Positions 1 through 20,900 of a stretch of DNA of 64,000 bases are shown here, in pieces (within the stretch, counting starts at the first letter, position 1; each line of letters begins with the position of its first letter). The translations under genes and the position numbers were made by a program. The notes beneath the pieces were generated by a model. That model was not told the origin of the DNA. It did not search any database and saw only the letters and a list, made by a program, of their open reading frames with translations. The DNA comes from Neocallimastix lanati (nom. inval.) (taxonomy: Eukaryota > Neocallimastigomycota > Neocallimastigomycetes > Neocallimastigales > Neocallimastigaceae): positions 221,001-285,000 of the forward strand of contig JACVTC010000064.1 of NCBI GenBank assembly GCA_016946835.1, in the 5' to 3' direction.

Positions 1-621
1 AATAGCAACACCAGCATAACGTTTAACTAACTTTCTTTCGGCTTCATTACTTATACCATAATTAATACAGAAACCACCATTACCTAAAGAATGAGCTAAA
101 ACATAAACTGGTCCGTTAACGTAACGAATAAGTGCATTGATACTATGACCGAAAACATGACAACCACTTTCAACACCTCCTGTCTTACCATGTCTTGGGA
201 AATCCGGTGTTAAAACTCTGAAACCTTTAGCTTGGAATTTTGGAATAAATTTGAAATAGTTGAAACCTCTACCATCCCAACCATGAACACAAATAATAGT
301 TTCTTCACGTTTTGGAACATCTGGATTTGGTAAATATTCTAAAACGGTAAGTTCTTCTGGGAAGTTTGGAATTCTAGTACATTCAAAAGGAGTAGAATTT
401 TTAACCATTCTTTCCTTAAGGGTATCAATATGTTCTTGATATGGAATTTTAATGATATTAAATTCATTTTCTTTTTCAAATTCTTTTTCCCATTCAGGAA
501 CTTTTGGTGGAAGTTTTGGAGTTTCGAATAATTTATATGCTGTATCAGCAAAAGATTGTGGGAATACGAATGAAGTAATTAAAGTTTTGTAATAAAAAAG
601 ATTATATAAAATCTTATCCAT
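1..621 (-). CDS. alpha/beta hydrolase, paralogue A (3' part cut by window edge)
   Basis: The 5' 207 codons of a gene reading out of the left edge of the window; the ATG is the complement of 619-621 and the frame is open to base 1. The protein begins MDKILYNLFYYKTL and is about 80% identical over its visible length to the complete paralogue at 2168-3163. It contains the oxyanion-hole region HGWDGRGFNYFKF, a PDFPRHGKT strand-turn and the nucleophile elbow AHSLGNG with Ser as presumed nucleophile; the acid and His would lie beyond the edge. The layout (LFETP...PEWE ahead of HGW, then HS-x-G) resembles bacterial alpha/beta fold hydrolases, so bacterial origin is plausible, but the substrate cannot be told. 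No signal peptide is evident. No intron is seen in this part. Confidence 0.8.
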   Translation of the reverse strand, partial: MDKILYNLFYYKTLITSFVFPQSFADTAYKLFETPKLPPKVPEWEKEFEKENEFNIIKIPYQEHIDTLKERMVKNSTPFECTRIPNFPEELTVLEYLPNPDVPKREETIICVHGWDGRGFNYFKFIPKFQAKGFRVLTPDFPRHGKTGGVESGCHVFGHSINALIRYVNGPVYVLAHSLGNGGFCINYGISNEAERKLVKRYAGVAI

Positions 622-2167
622 TTTGTTGTTATCGTTATGTTTTTTTTTTTTTTTTATTATTAATATTAAAAAAAAAAAATATTGATTGATTATGATAATT
701 CTATTTTTTTTTTTTTTTTTTTGTTTCAAATATTAGTAAGTTTTATATATATATATATTAATTTATTTTATGATCCAAAATAAAAATAATAACAACAATC
801 ACAATTGAATTTAATATTTTATTGAAACAATACAATAAATAAATATATATTATTAAAATAAAAATATATATATATTGAAAATTTTTATTTAGTTAATATT
901 TTTATTTTAAAAATATATTTTATAACGTTAAATTTATACATTAAAACAAATATACATATATTTGAAATTTTAATTATAAATAAAAATAATGTTACTTATA
1001 TTTTCTAATATTTTATATTTATTTTTACTCTACCTTTAATTACTTTTATTGCTACCAAATATTAAAGTTATTAAAAAAATTTTTTCCTTGATAAAAAAAA
1101 AAAAAAGAAGGCAATAATTTGAAAATTTCTATTTAATAGTATAAAAAAAAAAAAAAAAAAAAAAGATTTAATTAAATGTTGAGATAATTTTACATATATT
1201 TTAATATATTACAATATATTAATTTATAATTAACTGTAGAAATAACTAAAGTATTATAAAAGGTTATAAATATCAATATTTAAAAATTTATTATTTTATA
1301 TTGATTGATTATTAATTAGTAATAAAATTTTAAAATTTTTATTTTTTTTTTACATTTTACTGCCATAATTCATAAAATTTATGTAAGAAATGAATAGATT
1401 TTAAAAGAATAATAAATTAAACAAAAACAAAAAAAAAAAAAAAAATGATGTGATTTTTTTTTATATGTAACAAATATTTTAATACTAAACTATATTTTAA
1501 TATATTTCTATATAATAATAATTTATTATTATATATAAAAAAATGGGGAATAATTAAAAAAAGAAAAAAAAAAAATTATATATATCAAAAGTAATAATAA
1601 ATTAAAAATCAAACCACTAATTAATTAATTAATTATTAAGTAATAAAACATTAATATACATATTACTTATTATTTATTGCTTATGGCTTATTGTTAATAT
1701 AATAAAATAGAAATATTATAATATTTATATTTACTTCTTTATTCACTTTATTTGATTATGTATATATTTATTTAGTCATTTACTTATTTACCACTTATTT
1801 ATTCAATTGTTTATTTATTTATTTAAATATTTTGATTTATTTATTAATTTTTAACTTATTCATTTACTTATTTGATTTATTTATTTATTTATTTATATTT
1901 CTTGGGTATAACAAATTTTTAAAATGATTTAGAATTATTTCATTTAATCATTAAAATATTCGTAATATATATAAAAATAGTACAATGGTTCATTATATAA
2001 CTATTGTATTATTTTTATATATATTGCTTTTTTGATTAAAAATCAATGTAAAGTCTTGTTATATTTTTTAACAAAAAAAAAAAAATAAAAATAAAAAAAT
2101 AATAATAATAATAATAATATATAATTTTTTAATTATTTTATTTTTTTTTTTTTTTACTTTTTTTTTT
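622..2167. other. intergenic spacer between hydrolase paralogues
   Basis: About 1.5 kb of nearly pure A/T with homopolymer runs (for example T runs near 641-656 and 703-722, A run 1143-1163) and TTTA-type repeats around 1740-1900. I see no coding exon or RNA gene. It must hold the 3' end of nothing and the promoter of copy A at its left end, since both flanking genes read leftward. Confidence 0.6.
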
Positions 2168-3163
2168 TTAATCTTGAAGCTCAATATCTTCAGAAAAGAA
2201 TTCAACAACTCTATCGACAATTCCATCATCACGAAGAATTCTACGATGACCAAGTCCTTCTGATTCAAAGAAACAAGGTTTAATTTCTCCATTAACTTTG
2301 TAATTCTTATGTTGTAATAATGTGGCTGACTTTACAGCATTTTCAAATTTTAATTCCTTATCATCTTTATCATGAATAAGTAAAATTGGAATATCATACT
2401 TACTAATGATATCACCATATCTAATCTCATCAAGATCAAAACCTAATTTATTACTACATTCTGCATAAAAATATGGATGACAACGACTAGAAAGACCGAT
2501 ATTATTTTCGAAAAATTCAACAATATCAAGTGAATGATTTGGAAAAGCAATTGCAACATAACGTTTAATTAAATTCTTTTCAGCTTCACTACTTATACCA
2601 TAGTTAACACCGAATGCACCATTAGCTACTGAATGAGCTAAAATATAAACTGGACTATTAACATAACGAATAAGAGCATTGATACTATGGCCGAAAACAT
2701 GACAACCACTTTCAATACCTTCAGTTTTACCATGTCTTGGGAAATCAGGTGCTAATACTCTGAAACCCTTAGCTTGGAGTTTTGGAATAAATTTATAATA
2801 GTTAAAACTTCTTCCATCCCAACCATGTGCACAAATAATAGTTTCTTCACGTTTTGGAACATCTGGATTTGGTAAATATTCTAAAACAGTAAGTTCTTCT
2901 GGGAAATTTGGAAGTCTTGTAAGTTCAAAATTCATACTATTTTTAACCATTCTTTCTTTAATGGTATTAATATGTTCTTTATATGGAACTTTAATAATAT
3001 TAAATTTGTTTTCTTTTTCAAATTCTTTTTCCCATTCTGGTACTCTTGGTGGATATTTTGGTGTTTCAAATAACTTATAAGCTGATATAGCTGAAGATTG
3101 TGGGAAAATAAATGATGTAATTAATGTTTTATAATAAAATAAGTTATATAATAATCTATCCAT
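2168..3163 (-). CDS. alpha/beta hydrolase, paralogue B
   Basis: Complete intronless ORF of 331 residues. Seen in the sequence: HGWDGRSFNYYKF at about 113-125, APDFPRHGKTEG at 138-149, a nucleophile elbow AHSVANG with Ser178, a strand ending IHDKDD (Asp265-268, candidate acid) and GLGHRR with His306 as the presumed catalytic base. The elbow is unusual: the second glycine of the common G-x-S-x-G is Ala (S-V-A), whereas the tandem copy at 1-621 keeps S-L-G. The N-terminal layout (LFETPKYPP...PEWEKEF before the hydrolase core) resembles bacterial alpha/beta fold hydrolases, so horizontal origin followed by tandem duplication is the likely history (inference). No signal peptide or other targeting signal is evident, so probably cytosolic. 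Esterase, lipase or peptidase specificity is not visible. Confidence 0.85.
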   Translation of the reverse strand: MDRLLYNLFYYKTLITSFIFPQSSAISAYKLFETPKYPPRVPEWEKEFEKENKFNIIKVPYKEHINTIKERMVKNSMNFELTRLPNFPEELTVLEYLPNPDVPKREETIICAHGWDGRSFNYYKFIPKLQAKGFRVLAPDFPRHGKTEGIESGCHVFGHSINALIRYVNSPVYILAHSVANGAFGVNYGISSEAEKNLIKRYVAIAFPNHSLDIVEFFENNIGLSSRCHPYFYAECSNKLGFDLDEIRYGDIISKYDIPILLIHDKDDKELKFENAVKSATLLQHKNYKVNGEIKPCFFESEGLGHRRILRDDGIVDRVVEFFSEDIELQD

Positions 3164-11508
<8,345 letters not shown>

Positions 11509-11862
11509 AATTCTTTTTGATTAAAAAACATTTTAAAAAATGTTAGGATAAAATAATAATAATAAATTTTATTTAATTAAGTAGTTAATTATTGTTCCAG
11601 AAAAAAAAAATTGTCATAATAAATTAATAAGAATATAAAAATATAAAATCAAAAATGAAAATGAAAAGAAAAAATAATAATAATAATGAAATAATAATTA
11701 AATATATAAATAATATTTGATAAAATATAATAATAAAAAAGAAATAAAGAAAGAAATATAATAAAAATAAAGTAAAAGTAAAAATAAAAATAAAAATAAA
11801 AAATAAAGGATTTTAAAATAATTTATATATTGAAAGTTAATAAAAATTTTAATATTACAATT

Positions 11863-11893
<31 letters not shown>

Positions 11894-11951
11894 CCTGTTA
11901 ATAATTTCATTCTCCAGAATAATTTTACAAAAGTAATAGTTAAAATATCCC

Positions 11952-11987
<36 letters not shown>

Positions 11988-13000
11988 TTTTGAGAAAATT
12001 AGAGACTAAATTTTTTTTATTTTAAGTATAATATCATTATTGTTATAAAAAGTGGTAGAATTAACGTAAAAATATCCTAAATGTTATCTTGTATATTTCT
12101 TTTTATTAAAAAATAATATAATATAATTTTTTTTTTTTTTTATTATAATTATTATCAATATTTAACATCTAATCAATGAATTTTTTCTTTAAATAAAAAA
12201 AAAAATTAATTTTAAAATTATCAAAAAGAAATTATATAATTCATAAAATATAAAAAAAATATATAAATCTCTAATTTATTCATTATATGAAATATTATTT
12301 GAATATTTAATAAAGTTATTTTCTGATTCATTCTGATAATTCTAATCATTCTAATCATAAAATATAATAATTTTTTAAAATAAAAAATTAATTAATTTAT
12401 TGAATTTTTTCATATAATAATTAATATTCACGTGTAATCATCTTTTTTTACAAATAATATACTTTTTTTTTTATAACTACAAATAAATAAAGAATTATAA
12501 ATTAAATTATAATTTTTTATTCTTTTTTTATTTAAAGTTTCTTTATTTATTGAAAGTCCATGTAAATATATACATTCTTTTTAATATAATAACAAATATT
12601 TTATTTTACATATAATAATATATAAAGTAATTACAATTTAATATTCCATAATTGAAATTTATGAGTTATTCCAATAATAATATATACAATAAATAAAACC
12701 TATCATTAAAGAAAAAAAAAATAAAAAAATAAAAATAAAAATAAAACAATCAATTTCACCTTTTTTTTTATTTATTTATATTAGTCTCTAGTTGAACATA
12801 TTTCAATAAAATCAATACTAAATAATAAAATAAAAAAAAAAAAAAAAATAAAAATAAAAATAAAAAAATCTTATAAAAATTTTGAACTATAAATAAATTA
12901 TATATCAAAATAACCTCTTTCACTTATACATACAATTTTTAAAAAATGAAAAATTCCAAATAAACAATAATTATTGATTTTTAATGTTATTTAGCCTGTG

Positions 13001-13038
<38 letters not shown>

Positions 13039-13503
13039 TTTTAAAAAAAAAAAAAAGAGGAAAGAAACATCAAGATAAATAATTAAAATAATATTTGAAA
13101 TATAATTAAATTTAAATTAGCAAAGATTCAATATTTTGGATTATTCATTTATCATTCATTTTATTTAATGGTCTATCAGATACTTAATTGAAATTTTGAT
13201 AATTTTAAAATTATATTAAATAATATATATATAATAATTTATTATTGAAATTTTAATTATGATATAATATTTAGAAATTGGATTCATCCTTGAAAATAAA
13301 AAATACTTATATACATTAAAATTATTTATATTATACTAATTTTTTTTTTTTTTTTTTTTATTATTATTATTATAATATTTTATAATTATTATTATTATTA
13401 TTATTATTATATTTTTAATATACTTAATTTTTTTCAATTTATTATTTAAATTTTTATTTAAATATAATAATATAAATATAAATAAATTAAAAAATAAAAA
13501 AGA
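11509..13503. other. intergenic DNA between GH9 and DCTN2
   Basis: Pure A/T with T and A homopolymers at about 11864-11893 and 11954-11984 and an AT dinucleotide run near 13003-13030. ATT repeats lie at 13361-13412. No exon or RNA gene is visible. Confidence 0.6.
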
Positions 13504-14958
13504 ATGTCAAAATACGAAGACCTTGAAGGTTTCGATTTCAATTCGAAAGAAGTTTATGAAACGGAAGTTCCAGATGATAAAAAAGAAGTCAATAATAACT
13601 TATATAACAGTACTATAGAAGAACAAGCTAATGATGCTATCAACAATTCAGGATTAGAAATAGGAAAAGCTTATGAAATCTTTTCCAATGCTGAAGAAAA
13701 AGATACTACAAAGAAATATGAAATTGATTACTTAGCTGGTAAAATTGAAAAATCAAAATCTCAATCTTTATCACAACAATTAAGAAGATTAATAAAAGAA
13801 GTTGACGATCTTAAATTTAAAATCGAACAAGAAAAAGAAAATAATCACTTAGAATTTCCAGTTAATACTGAAGAAGCACAAGAATTAGAAGCTAATGTAG
13901 TAAAAGGAAGCACTGAAGCAGTTGAAGAAGCAGACCAACAAGTTGAAATAACATCTCCACCACAAAATGCCAATATATCTGGTGCAATTTCACCATCTAA
14001 ACAAATAAATAAAACTTCTCCATCTTATATGCTTGATCAAGCCTCAAAATTACAAAATGAACTTGAAAAATTAACTCTTGGTATTGTAAATGATGATGGT
14101 CATGGTATAAATGCAATTGAAAATATTTTAATTCAGCAAAAAATGATAAATCAAATTAAAGATTGTAAAGTAAATGCATTAAAGGAAGAATCCCCTCTCT
14201 CAGAAAATAATAATGGTGAAACAGATGAAGATCAAAATATAGTAAATACCCTTCCTACTGTTCCTGATGAATCACATTCTATGACCACCCATGATGGTAT
14301 CACTTACAAATTATATTATTCACCAAAATCCATTCAATATCATCAACTTGCCAGAATTTCAGATTTAGAAGAGAGAATTACCCAAATTGAGGCTATTCTT
14401 GGTATTAATAGTATCACTGATGATAATATTCTTTTCCCATCCAACAATCAAATTTCTACTCTTCTCTATGCTAAAGGTAATATTGTTACCGCCATTGATA
14501 GTTTAGATCAACAATTACAACTTCTCTCACAACCAAGTAACTTTGATAACATTTTAATTAAAGTCAATGAAGCCATAAAAGAATTAGAACAATTTATTAA
14601 TATACAAAAGAATAAATTAGCAGAAGAAGAAATAGACGAACAAGCTCAAATTAAAGAAAAAGTTGATGCACTTTATTCAAAATTAGAATCAACTGAAGAA
14701 TATTCTGCCATTATTACACCATTATTAACACGTTTAAAGACTTTACAAGCTTTACATACTGAAGCCTCTCAATTTTCAGAAAGTATTCAAATGTTCTCAG
14801 AACAACAAAACGCTATTAAAAATCAAATCAAAGATCTTCAAGAGATGATGAGTAATCTTTCTGAAAGTTTAGAAGTTAATAAAACCATTATAGAAAATAA
14901 TATTGATTCTATTTCTAAACGTATAGATCAATTAATGGATAGAGTTAAGGAATTATAA
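13504..14958 (+). CDS. DCTN2: dynactin subunit 2 (dynamitin, p50)
   Basis: Single-exon ORF of 484 residues. Dynamitin is a shoulder subunit of dynactin, the dynein activator that links cargo to microtubules. The N-terminus SKYEDLEGFDFNSKEVYETE with following acidic residues matches the family's conserved KYADLPG...VYETSDLPEDD region, and EIDYLAGKIEKSK then QQLRRLIKEVDDLK matches its second block. The rest is Gln/Glu/Lys-rich with heptad-like segments at about 88-113, 278-300 and 330-484, consistent with the family's coiled coils. Length is slightly more than the usual 400 residues, owing to an Asn/Gln/Ser-rich insertion around 120-175. Cytoplasmic. No introns are needed, which is unlike most long genes here. 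Confidence 0.85.
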   Translation: MSKYEDLEGFDFNSKEVYETEVPDDKKEVNNNLYNSTIEEQANDAINNSGLEIGKAYEIFSNAEEKDTTKKYEIDYLAGKIEKSKSQSLSQQLRRLIKEVDDLKFKIEQEKENNHLEFPVNTEEAQELEANVVKGSTEAVEEADQQVEITSPPQNANISGAISPSKQINKTSPSYMLDQASKLQNELEKLTLGIVNDDGHGINAIENILIQQKMINQIKDCKVNALKEESPLSENNNGETDEDQNIVNTLPTVPDESHSMTTHDGITYKLYYSPKSIQYHQLARISDLEERITQIEAILGINSITDDNILFPSNNQISTLLYAKGNIVTAIDSLDQQLQLLSQPSNFDNILIKVNEAIKELEQFINIQKNKLAEEEIDEQAQIKEKVDALYSKLESTEEYSAIITPLLTRLKTLQALHTEASQFSESIQMFSEQQNAIKNQIKDLQEMMSNLSESLEVNKTIIENNIDSISKRIDQLMDRVKEL

Positions 14959-15428
14959 GCATTAGATAAGCATTAGTAACTTTTTTTTTTTTTTTTTATT
15001 TTTTTTTATTTATTTAAAAATAAATAAATAAATAAATAAAATAAAATAAAATAAAAAATAAAGTAAAAAATAAATAAAAAAATAATAAACTAACTATTTT
15101 TAATAATAATAATATATATAAGAGAAAAAAAAAATTATTTTTTTTTTTAATATAAAAAAATAGTAATTATAGTGAATAAATAAATATTAAAATAAAATAA
15201 TAAAAAAAAAATAAAAAAATAAAAAAAAAATAAAAAAAAAAAAATAATAAAAATACATTTATAAAGCTTTTAAATAATTTTAAATAAAAAAAAAATAATA
15301 ATAAAGAAAAATAACTAAAAATAATAAAAACAATAATATATAAAATTATAGTTTGTGTTATTCTATTCCAGTAAATAAATATATATTCGAAAGTATAGTT
15401 TTTATATTAAGATTTTTATAATAATATA

Positions 15429-15501
<73 letters not shown>

Positions 15502-16481
15502 AATACCTATATAATAAATATTTATATTGAAAAGCTAAAAAATATTTATATAATATTAATTTATAAATTCATATTTATATTAAATATATTATTTGTAATG
15601 GTAGTAGTAGTAGTAGTAGTATCACGTCTTTATTACCTTTTTATATATATATAGGTATATATATATGTGTAAATTTTTCATTTAAGGATTTTGTAGAAAA
15701 AAAAAAAAAAAAAAAAAAAATAATAATAAATAAAAAAAAAAAAAAAAAAATAGAGAAAAAAAATAATAATATAAAATTTTAAATTTTTGTAATATATTTT
15801 TATTTTTTAACAAATACAAATGCTAACAAAAAGTAGGTTTATATTACATATATATTCTGTATATGTAATTTAAATATTATTTATTACTATTTATCATTAT
15901 TATAACGATTATCCTTTTTATTACTTTTTTTCATAGTTAGTAATATTTTATAAGTATTAAAATACACTGTTATAATATTTTAAAATTTACAATGCATAAT
16001 ATATATATATATAAATTTTTTTTTTTATTGATATTTATTTATTTATTAATTTATTTCATTTCTGGATGAGATAAAGAAAAGATTATATAATAAAAATATA
16101 ATAGAATAAAAATAAAATAAAAAAGCTATTAAAAAAAAAAAAAAAAAAAAAAATTAGCTAAAATACTTACTATAATAACTATTTCTATTATTATTATTTT
16201 TTATTTTTTTTGTCTGTAAAATATGAGTATATAAGTATTATTAAAAAACAAAAAACAAAAACAAAAAAAATAAAATAATAATAATAATATAATAAATATT
16301 TTAAAATAACTAAAATACAAAAAAAAAAAAAAAAAAAAAAAAATTAAATTAAAGTATGAGTTTTAATTATACAAATTGATTTAAATACATTAAAGTTAAA
16401 AATATTATTAATAATGTAAATTAGTAAACTAATGTTAATATATGTAATAAAAAAATATTGTTTTTTTTTTTTTTTTTTTTT

Positions 16482-16518
<37 letters not shown>

Positions 16519-16604
16519 TATTTTTTTGTTTATAAAATTAAATATTATTAAAAATAATAATCATAATAATAATTTTTAATTAATTATTACTAAAATTACT
16601 CTAT
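14959..16604. other. intergenic DNA (convergent gene ends)
   Basis: A/T-only DNA between two convergent genes, so it carries both 3' ends. Long homopolymers at 15444-15495, 15697-15750 and 16461-16517, and a short GTA repeat at about 15599-15620. No gene seen. Confidence 0.55.
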
Positions 16605-17924
16605 TTATTCACAAATACCATATTGTGGTTGACAACCAGAAGAGCAATGATCAGCTGTCTTACCACAATAATTGAATTTACTACAGCAATAGCCTTCTGG
16701 ACAACGACCATGTTCATTACCACATTTCCATTCATTAGATCCATTATTATTTGTTTGAGTTGAAGATGAAGTAGCAGTCTTTTTATTAGTAGTCTTCTTT
16801 TCTTCAGTCTTTTTTGAAGATCCAACACTAGAACTATTTTTACTAATAACAACAGATTTAATGGTGTAAAGATTGGAATCAAGACCAATTTCTTCACCAT
16901 TGGATGAAACAACGACAATACTTCCTCTATCTTTGATACTACTTTCTCTTTCACAACAATAGGTAAAGTATTTAAAAGATTTTTTGTATGCCTTTGCAGC
17001 ATTAATTAAATTATCAGAAGTATTTATAAATGAAATAGTTTTATTATCCTCATTAAAACCACAGTAATAATTACATTTTCTAGTAAGATCCATATAACTA
17101 AAATTGTATGTTGATTTTAAACTTTTATTATTAGTAACTGAACCATTTTTACTAACAACTGAAGCCTTTTTTCTATCTTTCATTTTTCCATCACAACATT
17201 TAGTAAAGGAATCATAGTCACTGCGTTCTTTCATTGATTTAGCATATTCTGAAATTTTTTGCTTATTAGTATTTTCAGAAATAGAAATAATTTTATTATT
17301 CTTAATATTACAATAATAATCACAAGAACTATTAAGGAAATCATTAGTACTTTCTTTTTGTTTAAGTGTAAAGTAAGAAGCATTTAAACTGAATTCTTCT
17401 AATGTTGAAGTTAAAGTCATACGGTCTGAATCTAATTTTCCATCACAACAATAAGTGAAAAGATCATACTCATTACCATACTTTTTTGCAAATTTTAATA
17501 ATGATAAATCTTCACTTTCTTTAATATAAGCTGTTCTATTATCAATGTTAATAGCACAATATGTTGAACAAGTTTTTTTATAATCCATATATTCATATGA
17601 ACCTTTCATATTAATATTAACGTCTTTTAAAATTTTGAATTCATTTGTAACAACATCAACATGGTCACGAGAAGTAAGTCGACCATCACAACAAAGTGCA
17701 TAATATTTATATTCCGCACCTAATCTTTTAACATGATCATTTAAAGTGTAATCTTCAATATTTTTATATATAGTATTACCCTTATACTTCTTACCAGTAA
17801 TATTACAATAATAATTACATTTTTTATTAAGAATTGATTCAGAATAAACTGTTTGACAAAATAATGATAAACATATTATAAATGTTAAAAGCGTCGTTAT
17901 ATTTTTAAAATTGTAAAATGTCAT
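16605..17924 (-). CDS. secreted four-repeat Cys protein with C-terminal CBM18
   Basis: Intronless, 439 residues. Signal peptide about 1-28 (hydrophobic TTLLTFIICLSLFCQTVYS). Four copies of an about 82-residue repeat follow, each C-x3-C, then 34-37 residues, then CC followed by D-G or E-R: C36/C40/C78-79, C119/C123/C159-160, C201/C205/C243-244, C284/C288/C323-324. Typical strings are CNYYCNI and YCCDGK. I do not recognise this repeat. A Ser/Thr/Lys linker (about 358-399) leads to a hevein-type CBM18 at 400-439 with eight Cys in the order expected for chitin binding (CG..HGRCPEGYCCSKFNYCG). Likely extracellular or wall-bound, with chitin contact through CBM18; the role of the repeats is unknown. 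Several N-glycosylation sequons are present. Confidence 0.88.
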   Translation of the reverse strand: MTFYNFKNITTLLTFIICLSLFCQTVYSESILNKKCNYYCNITGKKYKGNTIYKNIEDYTLNDHVKRLGAEYKYYALCCDGRLTSRDHVDVVTNEFKILKDVNINMKGSYEYMDYKKTCSTYCAINIDNRTAYIKESEDLSLLKFAKKYGNEYDLFTYCCDGKLDSDRMTLTSTLEEFSLNASYFTLKQKESTNDFLNSSCDYYCNIKNNKIISISENTNKQKISEYAKSMKERSDYDSFTKCCDGKMKDRKKASVVSKNGSVTNNKSLKSTYNFSYMDLTRKCNYYCGFNEDNKTISFINTSDNLINAAKAYKKSFKYFTYCCERESSIKDRGSIVVVSSNGEEIGLDSNLYTIKSVVISKNSSSVGSSKKTEEKKTTNKKTATSSSTQTNNNGSNEWKCGNEHGRCPEGYCCSKFNYCGKTADHCSSGCQPQYGICE

Positions 17925-20900
17925 TGTTTATATAATTTTATATATTTCAATATAATAAAAAAATGAATATATAATATTATGAAAAAAAAATATTAAGATT
18001 AAGAATATTAATTTACTTTTATATATACAATTTATTCACAATAAAGATTTAAAAAAATAAATATTCTAAAATTATTTTTTCTTTATTCTACTAATTTTCA
18101 TTTTATTGTTTGTAATTATTAATTATTTATGTATTTATTTAATATATATTGTTTAATATTATTGATATATATATATATAATATTTAGTTTATTAAAAATA
18201 TTATAGTATTAATACCTTTAATTAAAATTTTCGAAATTTATAAATATTTTCCTCATTTTTTTATTAATATTTTTATTAATTTTAATTATATTTTTTATAT
18301 TGATTATAATTATTTTGATATTTTAAAATATTCTATATTATTTTTATAATATTTAAGAATGATTTATATTAATCTATCCCATATAAAGAAAATATATATT
18401 AATATATATTTAAATAAATATAATGTATTGAATATATTATATTTATATAATTAATTATAGTATTATATATCAATAATCTCTCTTTAATTATATATTAACA
18501 TCAATCAAATATATTGTAAATTAAAATTAAAATCCTTAAATTCTGAATAGAAAAAAATTATTTTTATCTTTTAATTTATATTTTTAAAATCTTATTTTTC
18601 ATTATAATACATTGTATAATTATATATTATATTTCTATATATTATATTATATTTTAAATATATATTTAAATATATAAAGTAATATCAGTGCGGCCAATAA
18701 GTATAAAAACTATTAAGCAAAATATAATTGAATAATAAAAATACCTTTTTAATATACAAATTTTAATATTAATAAATTAAATTTTATATTAAAATTTAAT
18801 ATAATTTTTAATATTAATTACCAAAATTATTATTTAATAAACTTTATAATAAATTTAATAAATTTATAATAGAATGTATTTAAATAATTCCTCGATAATA
18901 ACTTTAAAAATAACATCCATCTAAAAATATATAAAAAAATAAAAATAAAAAAAATTTAATAAAGTAGATATATATTGATAAAAAGACATTATAAATAAAA
19001 AATAGAATAAAAAAAATAAAAATAAAACACTATCAAAAATCAAAAATGCAATAAATATTTAATAATTTACCTCATTTATATGAAAATATCAAATAATATC
19101 AATAAATAAAAACTTTAATTTATTAATAAATAATTATTATTTTATCTTTTTTTATCTCACTTTATATTAAAATATGACCAAAATATAAAAAAATTTTATT
19201 TTTCAATGTAAAATTATTTATTATTATTTTATTAATAAAAAATAATAATAATGATAATGATAATAATTGTAATAATATTTATCTTCATTTTAGATATTCG
19301 TGCTTAACTATAAAAACATAAAATGTTTTGCGCCATATTTTTGAAGTCTTTAAGCATTCAACTTTATTTCATAATATTATATATTGATATTTTGAACTAA
19401 CGGTTTTTCTTTTTAAAGGTATTTATTGCTAAGAATATACAATTTTTAAATATTCTTTTTAATTATTATTTAATAAAAAAATATATATATATTTTAATTA
19501 ATATACATTAAATAATATAAAATTAATTAACTAACGATTATTATAGAAAATTATATATTTTATTAAATATTCATTTATTAAATAATTAAAGTTTGATTTC
19601 ATAGAACAAAAAATATTATTAATTGCAAAAGAAAAAATTATTATAAATCTTATTTATTATTATATAAAATATTAATATTTTATTTTTTTAATAAAATTTA
19701 TTAAATATTTTAATAAAAAAATTTTTTTAAAAATCTGTTTTAGTCATAACCCATTACTACAATCAAAATATAAGTACAGCTTATTTATTTAAATAAAAAA
19801 ATATAAAATGAATAAAAAAAAAAAGAAAATTATAATAAAATAACAATATTAACAGATTTATTTTAATACTTTTTAATATTTAAATAAATATCTAAAGTTT
19901 TTGATACTATTTTATCTTTTTTATTTTTCAAAAAAAAAAAAAAATTAGAATATAAGATTTTTAAATTTGATAATATATCTTTCTTACTTATTTAATAATT
20001 ATCTAAATTACTAATAAATATAAAATTTTATAATTATATTTAGTATATGGTTAATATTATAACAAATTCTTTATTAAAAATCTCAGGATATATAAAAATA
20101 TATCAAAAAGTTTAATATTTAAATATTAATCAAAATTTCAGTTTAGAAATAATCAATTTGATTATGAATTATATATCGATAAAAATATCAAATTGATTAT
20201 TTCTAAACTGAAATTTTGATTAATTTTTACATATTAAAAGATATGAATTGTATATACATTTTTATATTTATATAAGTTTTAATAAAAGTAAATAAAAAAG
20301 ATATAAAAATTTTCTACATAAATTAATAATTAATTTTTCATGTGATCCCATAAATTGAATAAAAATATTTGAAATTTAATTTCCATATTTTTCCAACCTA
20401 AATTTTATTATAATTATAATAATATAATCTTTCATTTTTTTTCTAACTCTTCAACTAAGAAATTATATATTATTATATTAATTATTAATGACTATAGTTG
20501 TATATAATTCAAATTATAAATAAGACTAAATTATAAGTAACAAAAGCAATACAAATCTTTTTGTAATTATTCTTTCTTAATAAAAATATTATTAAATCAG
20601 AAAAAATTTATAAAGTAAAAATAGAAATAAAAAAATTTTTTAATATTATTATATAACTTTAAAATATAATAATAAAAATTCTCAACTAAAATGAAATATG
20701 AAAATAATTTAGATTTTTTATAAATTTTTTTATAATTTTACATTCAATGCTATTTATGAGTAAATTTTATTAATATTATTTCAATTATATTTAATAAAAT
20801 ATAATTTATAAAATGATATTAGATGAAATGTTTTATTGCTTAATTTATTAAAAAAATGACAATTTTGTCAAATTATAAGTTTAAAATTTATTATGAAAAA

